Of a DNA stretch of 64,000 bases, positions 11,862 to 23,269 are shown piece after piece. A model generated the notes under the pieces. It worked only from the letters and a program-made list of their open reading frames with translations, did not search any database and was not told the DNA's origin. The DNA comes from Luzula sylvatica. Taxonomy: Eukaryota; Streptophyta; Magnoliopsida; Poales; Juncaceae. Made by a program: the position numbers and the translations under genes. The stretch's first letter is position 1, and every line of letters begins with the position of its first letter. The stretch covers positions 63,778,366 to 63,842,365 of the forward strand of contig OX326958.1 of assembly GCA_946800325.1 (NCBI GenBank), in the 5' to 3' direction.

Positions 11862-12213
11862 ATAATGTTGTGGTGACTATCATGATCATGCGTTTATATT
11901 ACATCCAAATAAAAATAGTGTAATAATGTTGTGGTGACGTGGAAGCATATTATCAGCCAAATTATTCTAACTTTATAATATCTAACTTTATATCCAAATT
12001 ATTCTAACTTTATACAGAAGAATAAGAATAATAATAATTACGGACAATTTTGGTCCCAACCCCTAACATTTTATTCTCACACTATATACAACTAATGATT
12101 TTTTCAAGGACAACTTGGACGACTTAGATTACATTCACACCATTTGTTTTACTTTTAATATATAATATAAATATAATATAATAAGTACCTATTTTGTTTT
12201 GGAAAATGTTGGA

Positions 12214-12449
12214 CATACCCCCATCTCTCCCCCCATATTCTTGATGAGGTGGATATGATTTAATACCTTAAAAATTAACATTTTAATTCATGGTTAAACA
12301 TCTTAATTATATGTTCAATCATAAATTGAGATAATTAAACAATAAATTAAGATGTTAAATCATGTTTTTGTGTGTTAATTTTGAAGGTGTTAAACCATAT
12401 CCTAATCATCAAGGATATGAGGGGAGAATACTAGGGGATGTACTTCACT
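12214..12449. mobile_element. MITE with long inverted repeats (divergent copy)
   Basis: Left arm has GGACATACCCCCATC, a GATGAGGTGG box and AATTAACA; the right arm carries the reverse complement, ending AGGGGATGTAC. The layout and sequence match the better-preserved MITE at 28781-29021. It lies in the putative promoter region of WAK unit B. Confidence 0.65.
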
Positions 12450-12779
12450 ACTCTTTTGTTTTCCATTTATCTCACATGTTGCTCCCCGATGTATATTATC
12501 TTACGAGGTCATATACAGTGTCTTTCAAATTCTTTTCCAACATTTTTTGTATCGCCAATTAACAATTAATTAACTTGATAAATAACAAAAATATATTTCA
12601 TTAACGATTAATTAATATGTATTAAGAATCAATTAATTCAATACATATCAATTAATCGTTAATATAATGTACTTTTGTTACTTATCTTATTAATTAATTG
12701 TTAATTGATGATATAAAAATTTTGAGATGAATTCGAGGGACACGTCTAATTATCCTTATCTTATTGTACCAATAAAAAC

Positions 12780-12860
12780 TCTCAAATTTCCTAGAAACCC
12801 AACAAACCCAAATCTCATCTAGAAGCGTACACAAATCCCCAAAAACCATAGATGCCTAAG
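12780..12860 (+). promoter_or_regulatory. Probable original 5' leader and start codon of unit B
   Basis: A leader-like stretch rich in CAAA/CCCA leads to ATGCCTAAG at 12852-12860, the same first codons as at the present start 13266. It now opens only a ten-codon ORF ending at TAG, because 414 bp are inserted behind codon 3. Confidence 0.55.
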
Positions 12861-13262
12861 GGGCCGTTTGGCAAGCGGAATTAGTAGAGTGGCATTGGAT
12901 TATAAGGTGGAGGAGAAAAAAATTCTGGAATTAATAATTTCACAGTTTGTTTGGATGTCCGAATTATAAGATGCTGGAAAATATAATTCTTCGTTTGGAT
13001 GGTTAGAAAAAATCTGGAATTTCATTATTGAAAATATAAAACAAATGTTTGATTAAAATTAATACAATATAATAGTATTATCATATAATATAAAATTATT
13101 AAAATGTAAAATCATCATAATATTATTATGACAATATATATTATATGACAATAATAATATAATATTAATATTATTGCACTAATTTTAATATGACAATATA
13201 TATTATATGACAATAACAAATGTTTGATTAAAATTAATACAATATAATTGTAGTTATAATTG
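12861..13262. mobile_element. Insertion at the start codon of unit B
   Basis: Bounded by a 12-bp direct repeat TAGATGCCTAAG (12849-12860 and 13263-13274) that contains the gene's ATG. The left edge reads GGGCCGTTTGGC, like a Tourist-type terminus; the right edge shows no matching inverted repeat. Internal direct repeats (ACAAATGTTTGATTAAAATT twice; GACAATATATATTATATGAC twice) suggest later rearrangement. Class uncertain. Confidence 0.55.
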
Positions 13263-13265
13263 TAG

Positions 13266-14187
13266 ATGCCTAAGAGAAATTTCTCAGGATCGGCCAGTGA
13301 TATTATGGCAGTGTTTGTCATGCTTGTGCTCCCATTCCTAATGAGCAATAGCATGGCATTCACTATAGCTGACCATCCCACTCCCACCATCACAAAGCCG
13401 GGCTGCCTCGAAAAGTGCGGTGGAGTTTCAATCCCTTATCCCTTTGGCATTGGCTCGAATTGCTCTTTGAGGGACAGCTTCAACATCTCATGTGACATGA
13501 TCAATGGCACTTACTTGCCTATTTGGGGCAATATTGGGGTCCTGAACATATCACTCTTATCAGGTCAGATGCGTGTGAACAACACTGTATCTTCCCAGTG
13601 CTACAATAGCACATCGAACAATACAGATGGGGATTATTGGTGGTTCTCCTTACCAGAAAATTTCTACTTCAATCATGAAAAAAACAAGTTCATGGTTCTC
13701 GGCTGTAACACACTTGGTTTTGTTAACCTTTACGGCCATAATGAAGAATATAATCCGGTGGGTTGCTTCTCAGGGTGTAATGACCAAAACAGCCTAACAA
13801 ACGGATCATGTTCTGGAATTGGTTGCTGTCAAACCGCCATTCCTAACGCGAGAACATTTTATAATGCTTCTTTCGATACGAGTTACAACAACTCATTGAT
13901 CTATAATTTTAGTCGTTGCGGGTATGCTATATTGATGGAAGAATCCGAGTTCGAGTTTGACACCCGTTATATCACGAATGGCGAGTTATACGAAGCTCAG
14001 ATGTCAGTAGTTCTAGATTGGTCTGCTGGAAATCAAACTTGTCGAGAAGCAGAACTCGATAAATCCTCCTATGCATGCATCAGTGAAAATAGTACTTGTG
14101 TGGACTTGAGCAACGGTGCACCAGGTTACCTCTGCAATTGCTCTTCTGGTTATCAGGGCAATCCTTACCTTCTTGGAGGGTGCCAAG
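13266..14187 (+). CDS. Unit B exon 1: signal peptide and galacturonan-binding domain
   Basis: Starts MPKRNFSGSASDIM with a hydrophobic stretch (AVFVMLVLPFLMSNSMAF), then the CGGVSIPYPFGIGSNCSL block and GSCSGIGCCQT. Ends with TGC CAA G before GT at 14188-14189. ATG 13266 is chosen because unit D starts with an equivalent MPEGNFSE. Confidence 0.9.
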
Positions 14188-14396
14188 GTCTCTCTCTCTC
14201 AATTAATTATTTCCTAATTTTTTTTTTTTCGATGTAGTGCAATGCATGTAAAATAAGAGATTGTGGATTAAAATTAAGTGAAGCGAGTAAAATCTTCTTT
14301 GTTAAAAAAACACTGAATTTTATTTCATTAATGAATAAGAAAAAAAGAAGTCTTCGTCGGTTAGTACATTTTCTTACGCATTATATTATATTGCAG

Positions 14397-14570
14397 ATAT
14401 CGATGAATGTGCCGACAAATCCCTATGCTATGGAAACTCCGGTAGATGTGAGAACATCCCAGGAAGTTATCGATGCTCATGCCCCGCAGGAACACACAAT
14501 ATTTCTTATGGAAACTCCGGTACATGTGAAAAGAACCAGAGGCTTGCGTTGTGGATAAAGCTACTCATTG
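14397..14570 (+). CDS. Unit B exon 2: EGF-like domain
   Basis: 58-codon phase-1 exon beginning DIDECADK after a TTGCAG acceptor. It has calcium-binding-type EGF spacing: DxDEC, then Cys residues through GSYRCSCPAG. The donor is GTTAGT at 14571. Confidence 0.88.
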
Positions 14571-15447
14571 GTTAGTTGCTAATTTTTAACAATGTTTTTT
14601 ATTATACAGATAATACAGATAATACTCGGATATCATTTGATAAAGGGAAAGGAAAATTATACCTTGCCACCCATTTCTTCCACCAATTCACGACGAGTCA
14701 CCTATTCATGATTAACATCTCAATTAGCAAACTCAATTAACAATTAATTCATAGTTACTACAAATTTAATATGTAATTAAGATCTTTATCAATTAAAGAT
14801 TAATTACGAATATTCAAAAATTAATAAATATGGATTAATCGTATAGGATCTCAAATAGCCAATAATTAAGATCTTTATCAACTACTATATAAATTATATA
14901 TATATATATATAGTAGTCTGTATTCCAAAGTGGAACAACGAACATCAAATAGCCAATAAATTCACATCTCAAACCTTCTAGGCAATGCCTGCTTTGATGA
15001 CTACTACAAATATCTAATATTATAGAGTACAGTCGCCTCGTATAGGATCTCCTTGCACTCACTTCATATTACGAAATTAATTTTGTATTTCTTAGTCATA
15101 GCATTTGGTCTCCTATATGCATAACATTGAGTGGTGATATAAAGTTCACGTATGTGCTAAATAAGTAAATGAACATGATTTAGCACATGAATATGTATTA
15201 AATGAGTAGATGATAAATGAGTAAATTGACCCGTTTGATACAAATAAAAAATAATTAGTTTCGAACATGTTTATGATTTATTTGTTTGATTTACACTAAT
15301 TGCCAACACCCAACACATCAATTAGTATAGGGAATTTAGAAGGGATAAGTATAGTTTTCTCTTACATTTCTTTTATTTTGATTACCTTGAGTTGTCCATA
15401 AAAAATAGTTAACAGCTTTACATGGACACTTTTTTGTTGTTATGCAG

Positions 15448-16358
15448 GAATTCTTCTCGGCCTCGTGGTGCTTCTATTATGCTTCTCTTCTATATATATG
15501 GCACATCAACAAAGAAAGCTTACTAAAATCAAAGAGAAACACTTCCAACAGTACGGGGGTAGAGTATTACTTGACGAGATGAGATCTAGGCATGGCCATA
15601 GATTCATGTTATTTTCAGAAGAAGAATTGAAAGAGGTTACAAAGGGCTTTGATCAAACGACCGTGCTAGGACAGGGAGGAAATGGCACGGTTTATAAAGG
15701 AACTCTTAAAAATAATGAAGTAGTAGCAATCAAGAGGTGCAAAACAATTGATGAGAGGCAGAAAAAAGAGTTTGGTAAGGAGATACTTATTCTTTCTCAA
15801 ATCAACCACAAGAATATTGTCAGGATTTTAGGTTGTTGCCTCGAAGTCGAAATACCTATCTTGGTATACGAGTTTATTCAAAATGGAACCCTTTTTGATC
15901 TTATTCACAAAAAGGGAGCCATGCGTTTTTTGTTAAGCACTCGCTTAAGGATTGCTTCAGAAGCAGCCGATGCACTTGCTTATTTGCATACATGGGCAAA
16001 CCCTCCTATCGTTCATCGTGATGTAAAATCCTCGAACATTCTTTTGGATGAGAATTTTATGGTCAAAGTGTCTGATTTTGGAGCCTCGATTTTGGCACCA
16101 ACAGATGAAGACCAATTCGTCACAATGGTGCAAAGAACTCGTGGTTATTTGGATCCTGAATATGTACGATCTGGCCAATTAACAGTTAAAAGTGATGTTT
16201 ATAGCTTCGGTGTGGTTCTTTTGGAGCTCCTTACGGGTAAAAAAGCACTTTATTTTGACGGTCCCGAAGAAAACATGAGCCTATCTTCAAGGTTTTTATC
16301 CCTAATGAAGGAGAATAAGGTTGAAGAAATTTTGGATGCTGAGATAATGAATGACGAG
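15448..16358 (+). CDS. Unit B exon 3: membrane segment and kinase, up to the insertion
   Basis: Acceptor TATGCAG at 15441-15447. Encodes the transmembrane helix, a basic stop-transfer region (HQQRKLTKIKEKH), then kinase subdomains I to about X. The coding sequence resumes at 16572 after the inserted element and target duplicate, running to TGA at 16827-16829 (C-terminal motif RSMLGSGR, shared with C and D as RAMLGSGR/RSMLGSGR). Confidence 0.88.
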
Positions 16359-16563
16359 CAGGGCCGGCCCAAGGGTTTAACAAGCCCGAAGCCAAATTAT
16401 TAGGTTAACCCAAAATATTTTATAATGGACCCTAAAATTCTTTATTATACTATGTAATTTATTAAAATGGACCCCAAAATTTATAAATTATACTACGTTT
16501 TTTTTTTTTTGTATTCGGACCCGAAACGGTGGCTTCAAAAGTTACATTGATGGGCCGGCCCTG
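16359..16563. mobile_element. hAT-like MITE inside the kinase exon, 205 bp
   Basis: Perfect 12-bp terminal inverted repeats CAGGGCCGGCCC / GGGCCGGCCCTG and an exact 8-bp target duplication ATGACGAG (16351-16358 and 16564-16571). The intact paralogue D supplies the empty site near 44815. Insertion plus duplication add 213 bp, a multiple of three, but carry an in-frame stop. Confidence 0.95.
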
Positions 16564-16829
16564 ATGACGAGAATATGGACTTGATCAAAGAAGTTGCCAA
16601 GCTAGCAAAATCATGCTTGCATATGGATGGAGAAAATAGGCCTGAAATGAAACAAGTAGCCGAGGAGCTAGATAGGGCCAGAAAATGCAAGAAGCATCCA
16701 TGGGGGGAAGTGAATCTTGAAGAGAGAAAGAGCTTGCTTGCAAGAGGTGAATCGTCAAAAAGCCATGAGATGGAAATGACTGGTCATTATAGCTTGGAGA
16801 TCAGATCTATGTTGGGGTCTGGAAGATGA

Positions 16830-17878
16830 TTTTTAGCTAATTAAGTGGATTTACATATGCATGTTTGGAATTTTTGTGTTAAAAAGAGCCATACGTGATC
16901 TCTTCTTGTTGTGTACATAAATTTATATAGCTTTGTGTGTATGATTGGCAAAGTCAATAATTTTTACTTGGTTTGAATAATATTTAAAGCGATAGGCGAT
17001 GAATCGTGATTCGAATTGTTGACAGTTGGTGCTTTGCTTATTTCATTGTTCTTATTATACTTACATAAAATTGTTAATAACTTCAAAAGATGTTATAGCA
17101 AACAAGAAGAATTGTTCTTATTTCTACATAAAATTTTGATTCCTCAGAATATCAATTTGAAACTATTCCAAACTAAACAGCTTTTAAAATTAGCAAAACA
17201 CGTTCAAACAAAATTAATCTGCTTTCAAACAAAAGAATTGAATTTTATGAACCTCCATATATGGCTCCATCTAAAAGTTATGAACAAATGAAATAATTAT
17301 AATATTTTTACAAAAAATTAATCATATTGTTAGTCATAATAATAAATTAAAATGTAAAATATTGGAAATAAAGCACCATAAGTCCATATGAGTAAATAAG
17401 AATGAAAAGATAATAAATTGAGTATAGCACCACAACTTTAATTGAATCACATGAAAATTACAAATATATATGTATCCATTAATTCAAGAAACTGAAATAA
17501 GGAGATATGCTTGAATGTGTATCTTTCAATAAAAAAGATTGAACCCATCTTATTACTTTAAAGAACATATTGCCCGAATTACAAATTGTGTGCTATCGTC
17601 ACATCTGAAATCACAAGAGAATGAAGATCAAGATAGTAATTCACTAAAAAAATCACAATCTTCAAACTTAGAAAGAGTATACAAAAACAATTCAAGAAAA
17701 ATCGCAATCTAATCAAAATGAGAAAGAGAACATAAAAAGTAAAGTGAGAAATTTACTTCATCAATACTATATTTAGAGGCAAGAGTGTGCACTTTGCTAC
17801 CTTAAATAAGCCAGCAACATTTGAACATAATTGGTAACTGAATCATTTGCATAAATTTAGGAATTTGAGTAATCTTGC
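16830..17878. other. 3' flank of unit B / 5' side of unit C
   Basis: The first ~300 bp match the 3' flanks of C (from 30342) and D (from 45083, resuming at 55764), so this is the ancestral WAK 3' region. The ORF near 17016 lies in this untranslated flank and is not supported. The rest is AT-rich, with no gene seen. Confidence 0.6.
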
Positions 17879-18656
17879 TCAAAGTCGGGATGCAGTGATA
17901 CGTGCGGTGGAGTTTCAATCCCTTACCCCTTCGGTATTGGCTCGAATTGCTCTTTAGAAGATTTCGACCTTTCCTGTGACATGATCAATGGCAGATACAT
18001 GCCTTTCTTCAGCAATATGGGAGTCTTGAACATATCTCTCTCCTCAGGTCAACTGCGTGTCAACAACCCTGTATCTTCGATATGTCCCGATGGTAACAAT
18101 TCCGCCAGTTGGTATGTTGACTTGTCTGAATATTCATTTCGGTTCAATAATGAGAAAAACAAGTTCATAGTCATTGGATGTAACATAACTGTCTATATCA
18201 ACCTTTACACCGAAGATAATGGGTATAATTTAGTGGGGTGTGGCCCGGAGTGTTCCAACAACTTAGGTAACGGATCATGTTCCGGAGTTGGTTGCTGTCA
18301 AACACCCATCCCCGATGCAACGAACTACTATGAAGTCGAATGAAAGAAATCCAAAAACACAACTACAAGTCATTGTGGGTATGCTGCGCTGTTGGAGTAT
18401 GCTGAATTCGAGTTCAACACCCGTTATATCAACACCCATGATCTCCTAGAAGCTAATATGTCAGTAGTCCTAGATTGGAGTATAGGAAATCAGACATGTA
18501 AGGAAGCGCGTCTCGACACATCCTCCTTTGCATGCGTCAGCAGTAACAGTCATTGTGTGGACGAGAGCAATGTCACTGGGCCAAACGGGCCGGGTTACCT
18601 GTGCAACTGCTCTTCTGGTTATCAAGGAAATCCATACCTTCAAGATGGGTGCCAAG
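17879..18656 (+). pseudogene. Unit C exon 1 remnant
   Basis: Galacturonan-binding domain from GCSDTCGGVSIPYPFG to DGCQG before GT at 18657. One nonsense codon at 18341-18343 falls where unit A reads VELYKL. The segments on either side are in the same frame. Confidence 0.88.
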
Positions 18657-19014
18657 GTTTCTCCCTATAAACTATTTTTTCATAGAGGGCATATATGGTG
18701 TTCCCAGATTGCAACATATAACTTCCTCGTATCCTAATTAATCCACGTAATTAAACATGCCATATGATTAATTCATATCTAACATATAATTAACATCCAT
18801 GATCCATCCGAATTAATAAATTCAAATTAACATCTAAAAATTATTAATTATGTATGCCCTGTTAATGAAATGGGTTAATTAGAAAATTGAGGACGTTCTA
18901 TGGAAATATGAAAGAAGAATATAATTTCTCTATTTTATATTATATAATAGATTATTTAGATCATAATATATTGCAAAAAATAATATTCTATATAAAATCT
19001 TAAAATTAAAAGTA

Positions 19015-21187
19015 CTAGCCTTACCCCCGCGCAATTGCGCGGGGTTGTTCGGGTTTATAAGTAATGTAGTTGAACAAAATTGTTGTTCATTTTGTGTATG
19101 TGACTTTCTTTTTGTAATCATTATTATATGTGTAATTTAGTGTGTTGTGTGTGAGTGAAATTTTGTAGCAAAAATCGTTTGAATATTTTAAGAGCCGGAT
19201 TTCTTGAATAATTCAAACGGTTATTGCTAAAAAAATTATCTATATTTTATACTTCATAAGCAAAATAAGGAAAAAAAACGAATGAGTCGTCATGAAATTT
19301 ATTAAGAACCTAATAGATCAGAAAACATTGCTGAAAAAAAGAGTGTTCTTAATTTCACAAATCCTTAATTTCGCTACATATTTAGCACAAATATTTTTCG
19401 CCCTTTGTGTGGTCGGCCAACAACAAAGTTTCACGATGTCATCGCTAACCGTTTCGTTCGAACCTTTAATTTAAATTATGTCATGATTATTCGCACATCC
19501 GTGATTTGGTATATTTTTAACCCCCTAATTTTTTTTGGATATTGTAAAAAATCCTCTATCTTTTCGTAAACTCCAAAAAAAAAACTCTTTACCAAATTTT
19601 TATTTTAAAATACTCCTTATGGATGATATTAATTTTTTTTTCCAAAATACCCTCCAAATCTCATATGTAATAATTAAAACTTATTTTTGTTATTTTTTAT
19701 TTATTTTAAGAAAATTCATAAACACTTCTTAACATGTAGTGATTTAAAAAAATTTAAATTATTACATATTTTGTTTATATAATTTTAATATTCCATTCTT
19801 TATTCATAAAAAACTAACATTAAATAATAATAAATAAACATCTTGCAAATATATTCATAGAAAATATATATTTAAACATCTACTTTTTATTTTAGTTTTC
19901 CTTTTATGTATTTTTTAATAGTTTTGTGATATTCTATTTTTAAATATTTGCAAGATGCTCTTTTATTAATATTGTTCAACTTATTATAATTTTATTTAGT
20001 TTTTCAAGAAAAATAATACATAAGTCGAATATTTGTAATGAATGAAATATTAAAATTATATAACATATAACATATAGTAATTTTTTTTTAATTATTATGT
20101 ATTACAAAAAGTTTAAGAATTTTTTTTAAATTAAAAAAGCATTTTTTTTTAAATGAATACATATGTAAATTAATTTTATTTTTTTACAATATCTAAAAAT
20201 TTAAGGAGTCTTTTGAAAAAATTTCAAGTAAAGTGGTGATAGGGAGGCATAATAAGGTGTTGATGTGGACGCATGAGATGAGAGGAATTATTAATAATGT
20301 AAAAAAGAACCGAAATTTAAATTAAAAAGGACCAAAATGTTAATAAAAAGTACCAAAGTGTGAAGTAAAAATGAAAAGGACCAAGATATAAATAAAAAGG
20401 ACTATAATGTAAATTTAAAAATGTAAAAAAGGACCGACATGTAAATAAAAGAGGATGAAGATGTAAATATGAAGGACCAAAATGTAAGTTTCTAAACTGA
20501 AAAGGACAAAAATGTAAATAGAAAGAATCAAAATGTAGTTTTTTCAACTAAAAAGGACCAAAATGTAAATAAAAAGGACCAAAATGCAATTCAAAAATGT
20601 AAAAAAGGACCGACATGTAAATAAAAGAGGATGAAGATGTAAATATGAAGGACCAAAATGTAAGTTTCTAAACTTAAAAGGAAAAAAATGTAAATAGAAA
20701 GAATCAAAATGTAATTTTTCAACTAAAAAGGACCAAAATGTAAATAAAAAGGACCAAAATTCAAATAAAAAAAGACCAAATTGTAAATAAAAAGGACCAA
20801 AATGTATTTTTTTTTTCAGAAAAGGACCAAAATGTAAATAAATTATTTTTACAAAGAGGCTCCTGGACCAAAATGTAAATTTTAAAACTTCGAAGGATCA
20901 AAATGCAAATATAAAGGACCAAAATGTAATTTTTTTTAAAAAATAGGACCAATTTGAGGCCCCTGGACTAAAATGTAAATTTCAAAACTTTGAAGGACCA
21001 AAATGCAAATATAAAGGACGAAAATGTAAAAAAAAGGACCAAAATGTAAAAAAAATTCGGAAAAAGGACCAATTTGTAAATAAAAAAGGACCAAAATGTA
21101 AAAAAAATATTTTTTTACAAATAGGCCCCTGGTGACGTGGCTGCACCAGGAGGCAGCAAATCCCCTTGCATTAGTATATAGTATAGA
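19015..21187 (-). mobile_element. Non-autonomous Helitron, complete ends, 2173 bp
   Basis: Minus-strand element. Its 3' end on the left has the perfect hairpin CCCCGCGCAATTGCGCGGGG and CTAG at 19015-19018; its 5' end on the right reads TCTATACTATATACTAATGC on the minus strand. It sits between A (19014) and T (21188) with no target duplication, as expected for Helitrons. The body contains the GGACCAAAATGTAAAT minisatellite and no coding genes. It lies inside intron 1 of unit C. Confidence 0.92.
20310..21115. repeat. Minisatellite GGACCAAAATGTAAAT in the Helitron
   Basis: Same motif family as 3420-4060 but longer. A block of about 170 bp (GTAAAAAAGGACCGACATGT onwards) occurs twice, near 20423 and 20598, so the array grew partly by segmental duplication. 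Confidence 0.85.
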
Positions 21188-22050
21188 TATCCTAAAGCAA
21201 TATTACAAAACACCAGCATTTTTTCTAGGATTTATGATAACTATTTACAACACATTATTTTATTTTTGACTTTACATTTCAATATATTACATAAAATAAT
21301 ATTTATGTAAATCTTATAATAAATAATATATCGTAAAAGTGTAATTCTAAAATACTCAAGTGTACTTGGGGTATAATACTCGAGACTTTCTAACATCTGG
21401 ATTTGTATTAATATTAATGTTTTGTCATAAAATTTTGTGTTACATTAACTTTTAAGAGAGAAAAATGCAATATTAAATCCAAAACACTAACCTGATACAT
21501 TTACAATGACTAAAAAATGGTGAGTATGATAAACCAAATACTCACTTGAATATTTTCGTATCACTCATCGTAAAAGAATATCATAAAATATTATTGAGAA
21601 ATATTATATCGCAAACTATTATTTATTATTATAAATTACATACAATTTTTGTTAAGAAAATTAAAGAGTATTTGGATCTAAAAAAAGAACGTGGATGGAA
21701 TATTAGAGTTAACTCCATTGGGAGTAAAAAAGAAAAAAAGTTAATTCATATAGTAGTGATGACATGATATGATATGGTTATCAATTTTTTGTTGTTTTTG
21801 AGAAATAAGGTTATCAAATTTTAATTTTGACATTTTAATTTATGATTTGATATCATAATTTACGATTTGAGTATTTTAGGGTATGATTTGTTAACGTGAT
21901 AAACTGTAAATTAAGATATTAAATCATAGTCACGTCACATAACCTAGAGTTCTGGAGTATTCCAACATTTTTCCTAAGAAATTCTGGTAGATGTTTTACA
22001 AAAATCCTTATTTCCTATATAATTTATTTTGTTATGTCTTTGTGATGTAG
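21188..22050. other. Rest of intron 1 of unit C
   Basis: AT-rich, no gene. Near 21830-21960 there is a weak relic of the TTAAATCATAG...CACGTCA inverted-repeat MITE family seen at 28781. Confidence 0.4.
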
Positions 22051-22206
22051 ATATTGACGAATGCCTCGACAAATCCAAATGCAGTGGAACTTGCAATAAT
22101 ACGCCGGGAAGCTACGAATGTCACTGCCCATCAGGAAAACACAACATCAACGGTACGGCATGTGAAGCAGACCAAAATCTGTCTGAGCCGATGAAATTAC
22201 TTACTG
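22051..22206 (+). pseudogene. Unit C exon 2: EGF-like domain
   Basis: 52 codons, phase 1 on both sides, beginning DIDECLDKSKCSG with GSYECHCPSGKHN. Acceptor GATGTAG, donor GTTAGT at 22207. This exon is itself undamaged. The hAT element starts only 25 bp past its end. Confidence 0.88.
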
Positions 22207-22638
22207 GTTAGTTGTTCTTAATCTTACACCTAGAGGTGTCAACGGTTCGGATAGTGATCATACAAGATTCATAACCATAATAGTTTTCGGATACATATAC
22301 GGATACAAAATTACCCGGATCCGTATACGGTTCGGATAGTAAACGGATACACATACGGTTTGGATATTGTCGGATACAGTTACAAATACAGTTCTTTTTC
22401 GGATACTATGTTATGATAACATAACTTATTTTTTAACTATAAATATATATAATTTGTGACATGAATAATATATATGATTATATATAAACGTGATTTTACG
22501 ATTGTGATTTTAAATCACTCACAAATCATTGATTTATATATGATTTTTCAACAAATATCAAATAAAGTACTATATATATATATATGGATTCAGATACTCG
22601 AATCCGGTTCGGAATATCCGGATCCTAAAAATATCCGG

Positions 22639-23269
22639 TGTAGGGTTACGCACACGATTATCATAGTGTGCAGCGGAAATTAGTTCACGTGCGTAACCTA
22701 ATTCTACCGGGATCACGCCCTAAAACCACCGAAAAAGGAAGAGTTTCGGAGAATCATTACCTTGTACAAGTTAGTACGTGTCGATTACTTCTCCAAATCC
22801 GTGAACCTTCTCCAAGAATCGCTCGTGCAATCCCTCTACTCGTGTCCACCTTGATTTCGACCAATCGGAAATCGCCAACGCCGTTCTAGTCGCCGTCACG
22901 ATCAATCTCTCAAGATCCTTGCTCGAATCTCCCTCTCAATCTCACCAGATCTGATCTGGAATTTTGTGGAAGAGGAAAGAGAAACGACGGCTCAAAACCC
23001 TAGAAAAACTTAGGTCAAATTCCGGAATCAGAACTTTATATATATAGGAAACAGGTCAGTTCGAACGAACTTAACATAGTTCGTTCGAACGAACTCAGTT
23101 CGTTCGAACGCACCTAAATGTTCATTCGAACGAACCCACTTCTGTTTATCACGAATAAGTCCGTTCGAACGCACTAATATAGTTAGTTCGAACGAACCTT
23201 ATTCTGACTGCAGAATTGCCTATTTATATAAATTCTTCCAAGTTAATTCTTAAGCCATATTTTCTTTCA
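22639..23269 (-). repeat. Copia 3' LTR with palindromic U3 repeats
   Basis: 631 bp. About 23057-23200 contains clustered GTTCGTTCGAACGAAC-type palindromes just upstream (minus strand) of a TATA-like TATATATATAAAG. This parallels the GTTATAACGGA array of the unrelated solo LTR at 10186. Confidence 0.8.

Larger units (their letters stand above)
13266..16829 (+). pseudogene. WAK-like receptor kinase, unit B (three exons, hAT-disrupted)
   Basis: Exons 13266-14187, 14397-14570 and 15448-16358 plus 16572-16829, with GT-AG introns in phase 1. The signal peptide and Cys-rich domain are followed by an EGF-like exon, a membrane segment (GILLGLVVLLLCF) and a kinase with glycine loop GQGGNGTVYKG, VAIK lysine, HRDVKSSN loop and DFG. 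Leaving out the element and one copy of its target duplication, the exons total 2265 nt (754 residues plus stop), normal for plasma-membrane WAKs that sense cell-wall pectin. The hAT element at 16359-16563 brings an in-frame stop after NDEQGRPKGL, cutting off the last part of the kinase. The activation segment reads MVQRTRGY where C and D have MVQGTRGY. It is the least damaged WAK here and may still be transcribed. Confidence 0.88.

Noticed and set aside
13115..13393. 92-codon minus-strand ORF at the start of WAK unit B
   Set aside because: Tyr/Ile/Asn-rich tail reflects AT-rich insertion DNA, and the rest is antisense to the WAK signal peptide.
18470..18741. Overlapping ORFs on both strands across WAK unit C exon 1
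   Set aside because: Shadow frames of the conserved WAK exon.
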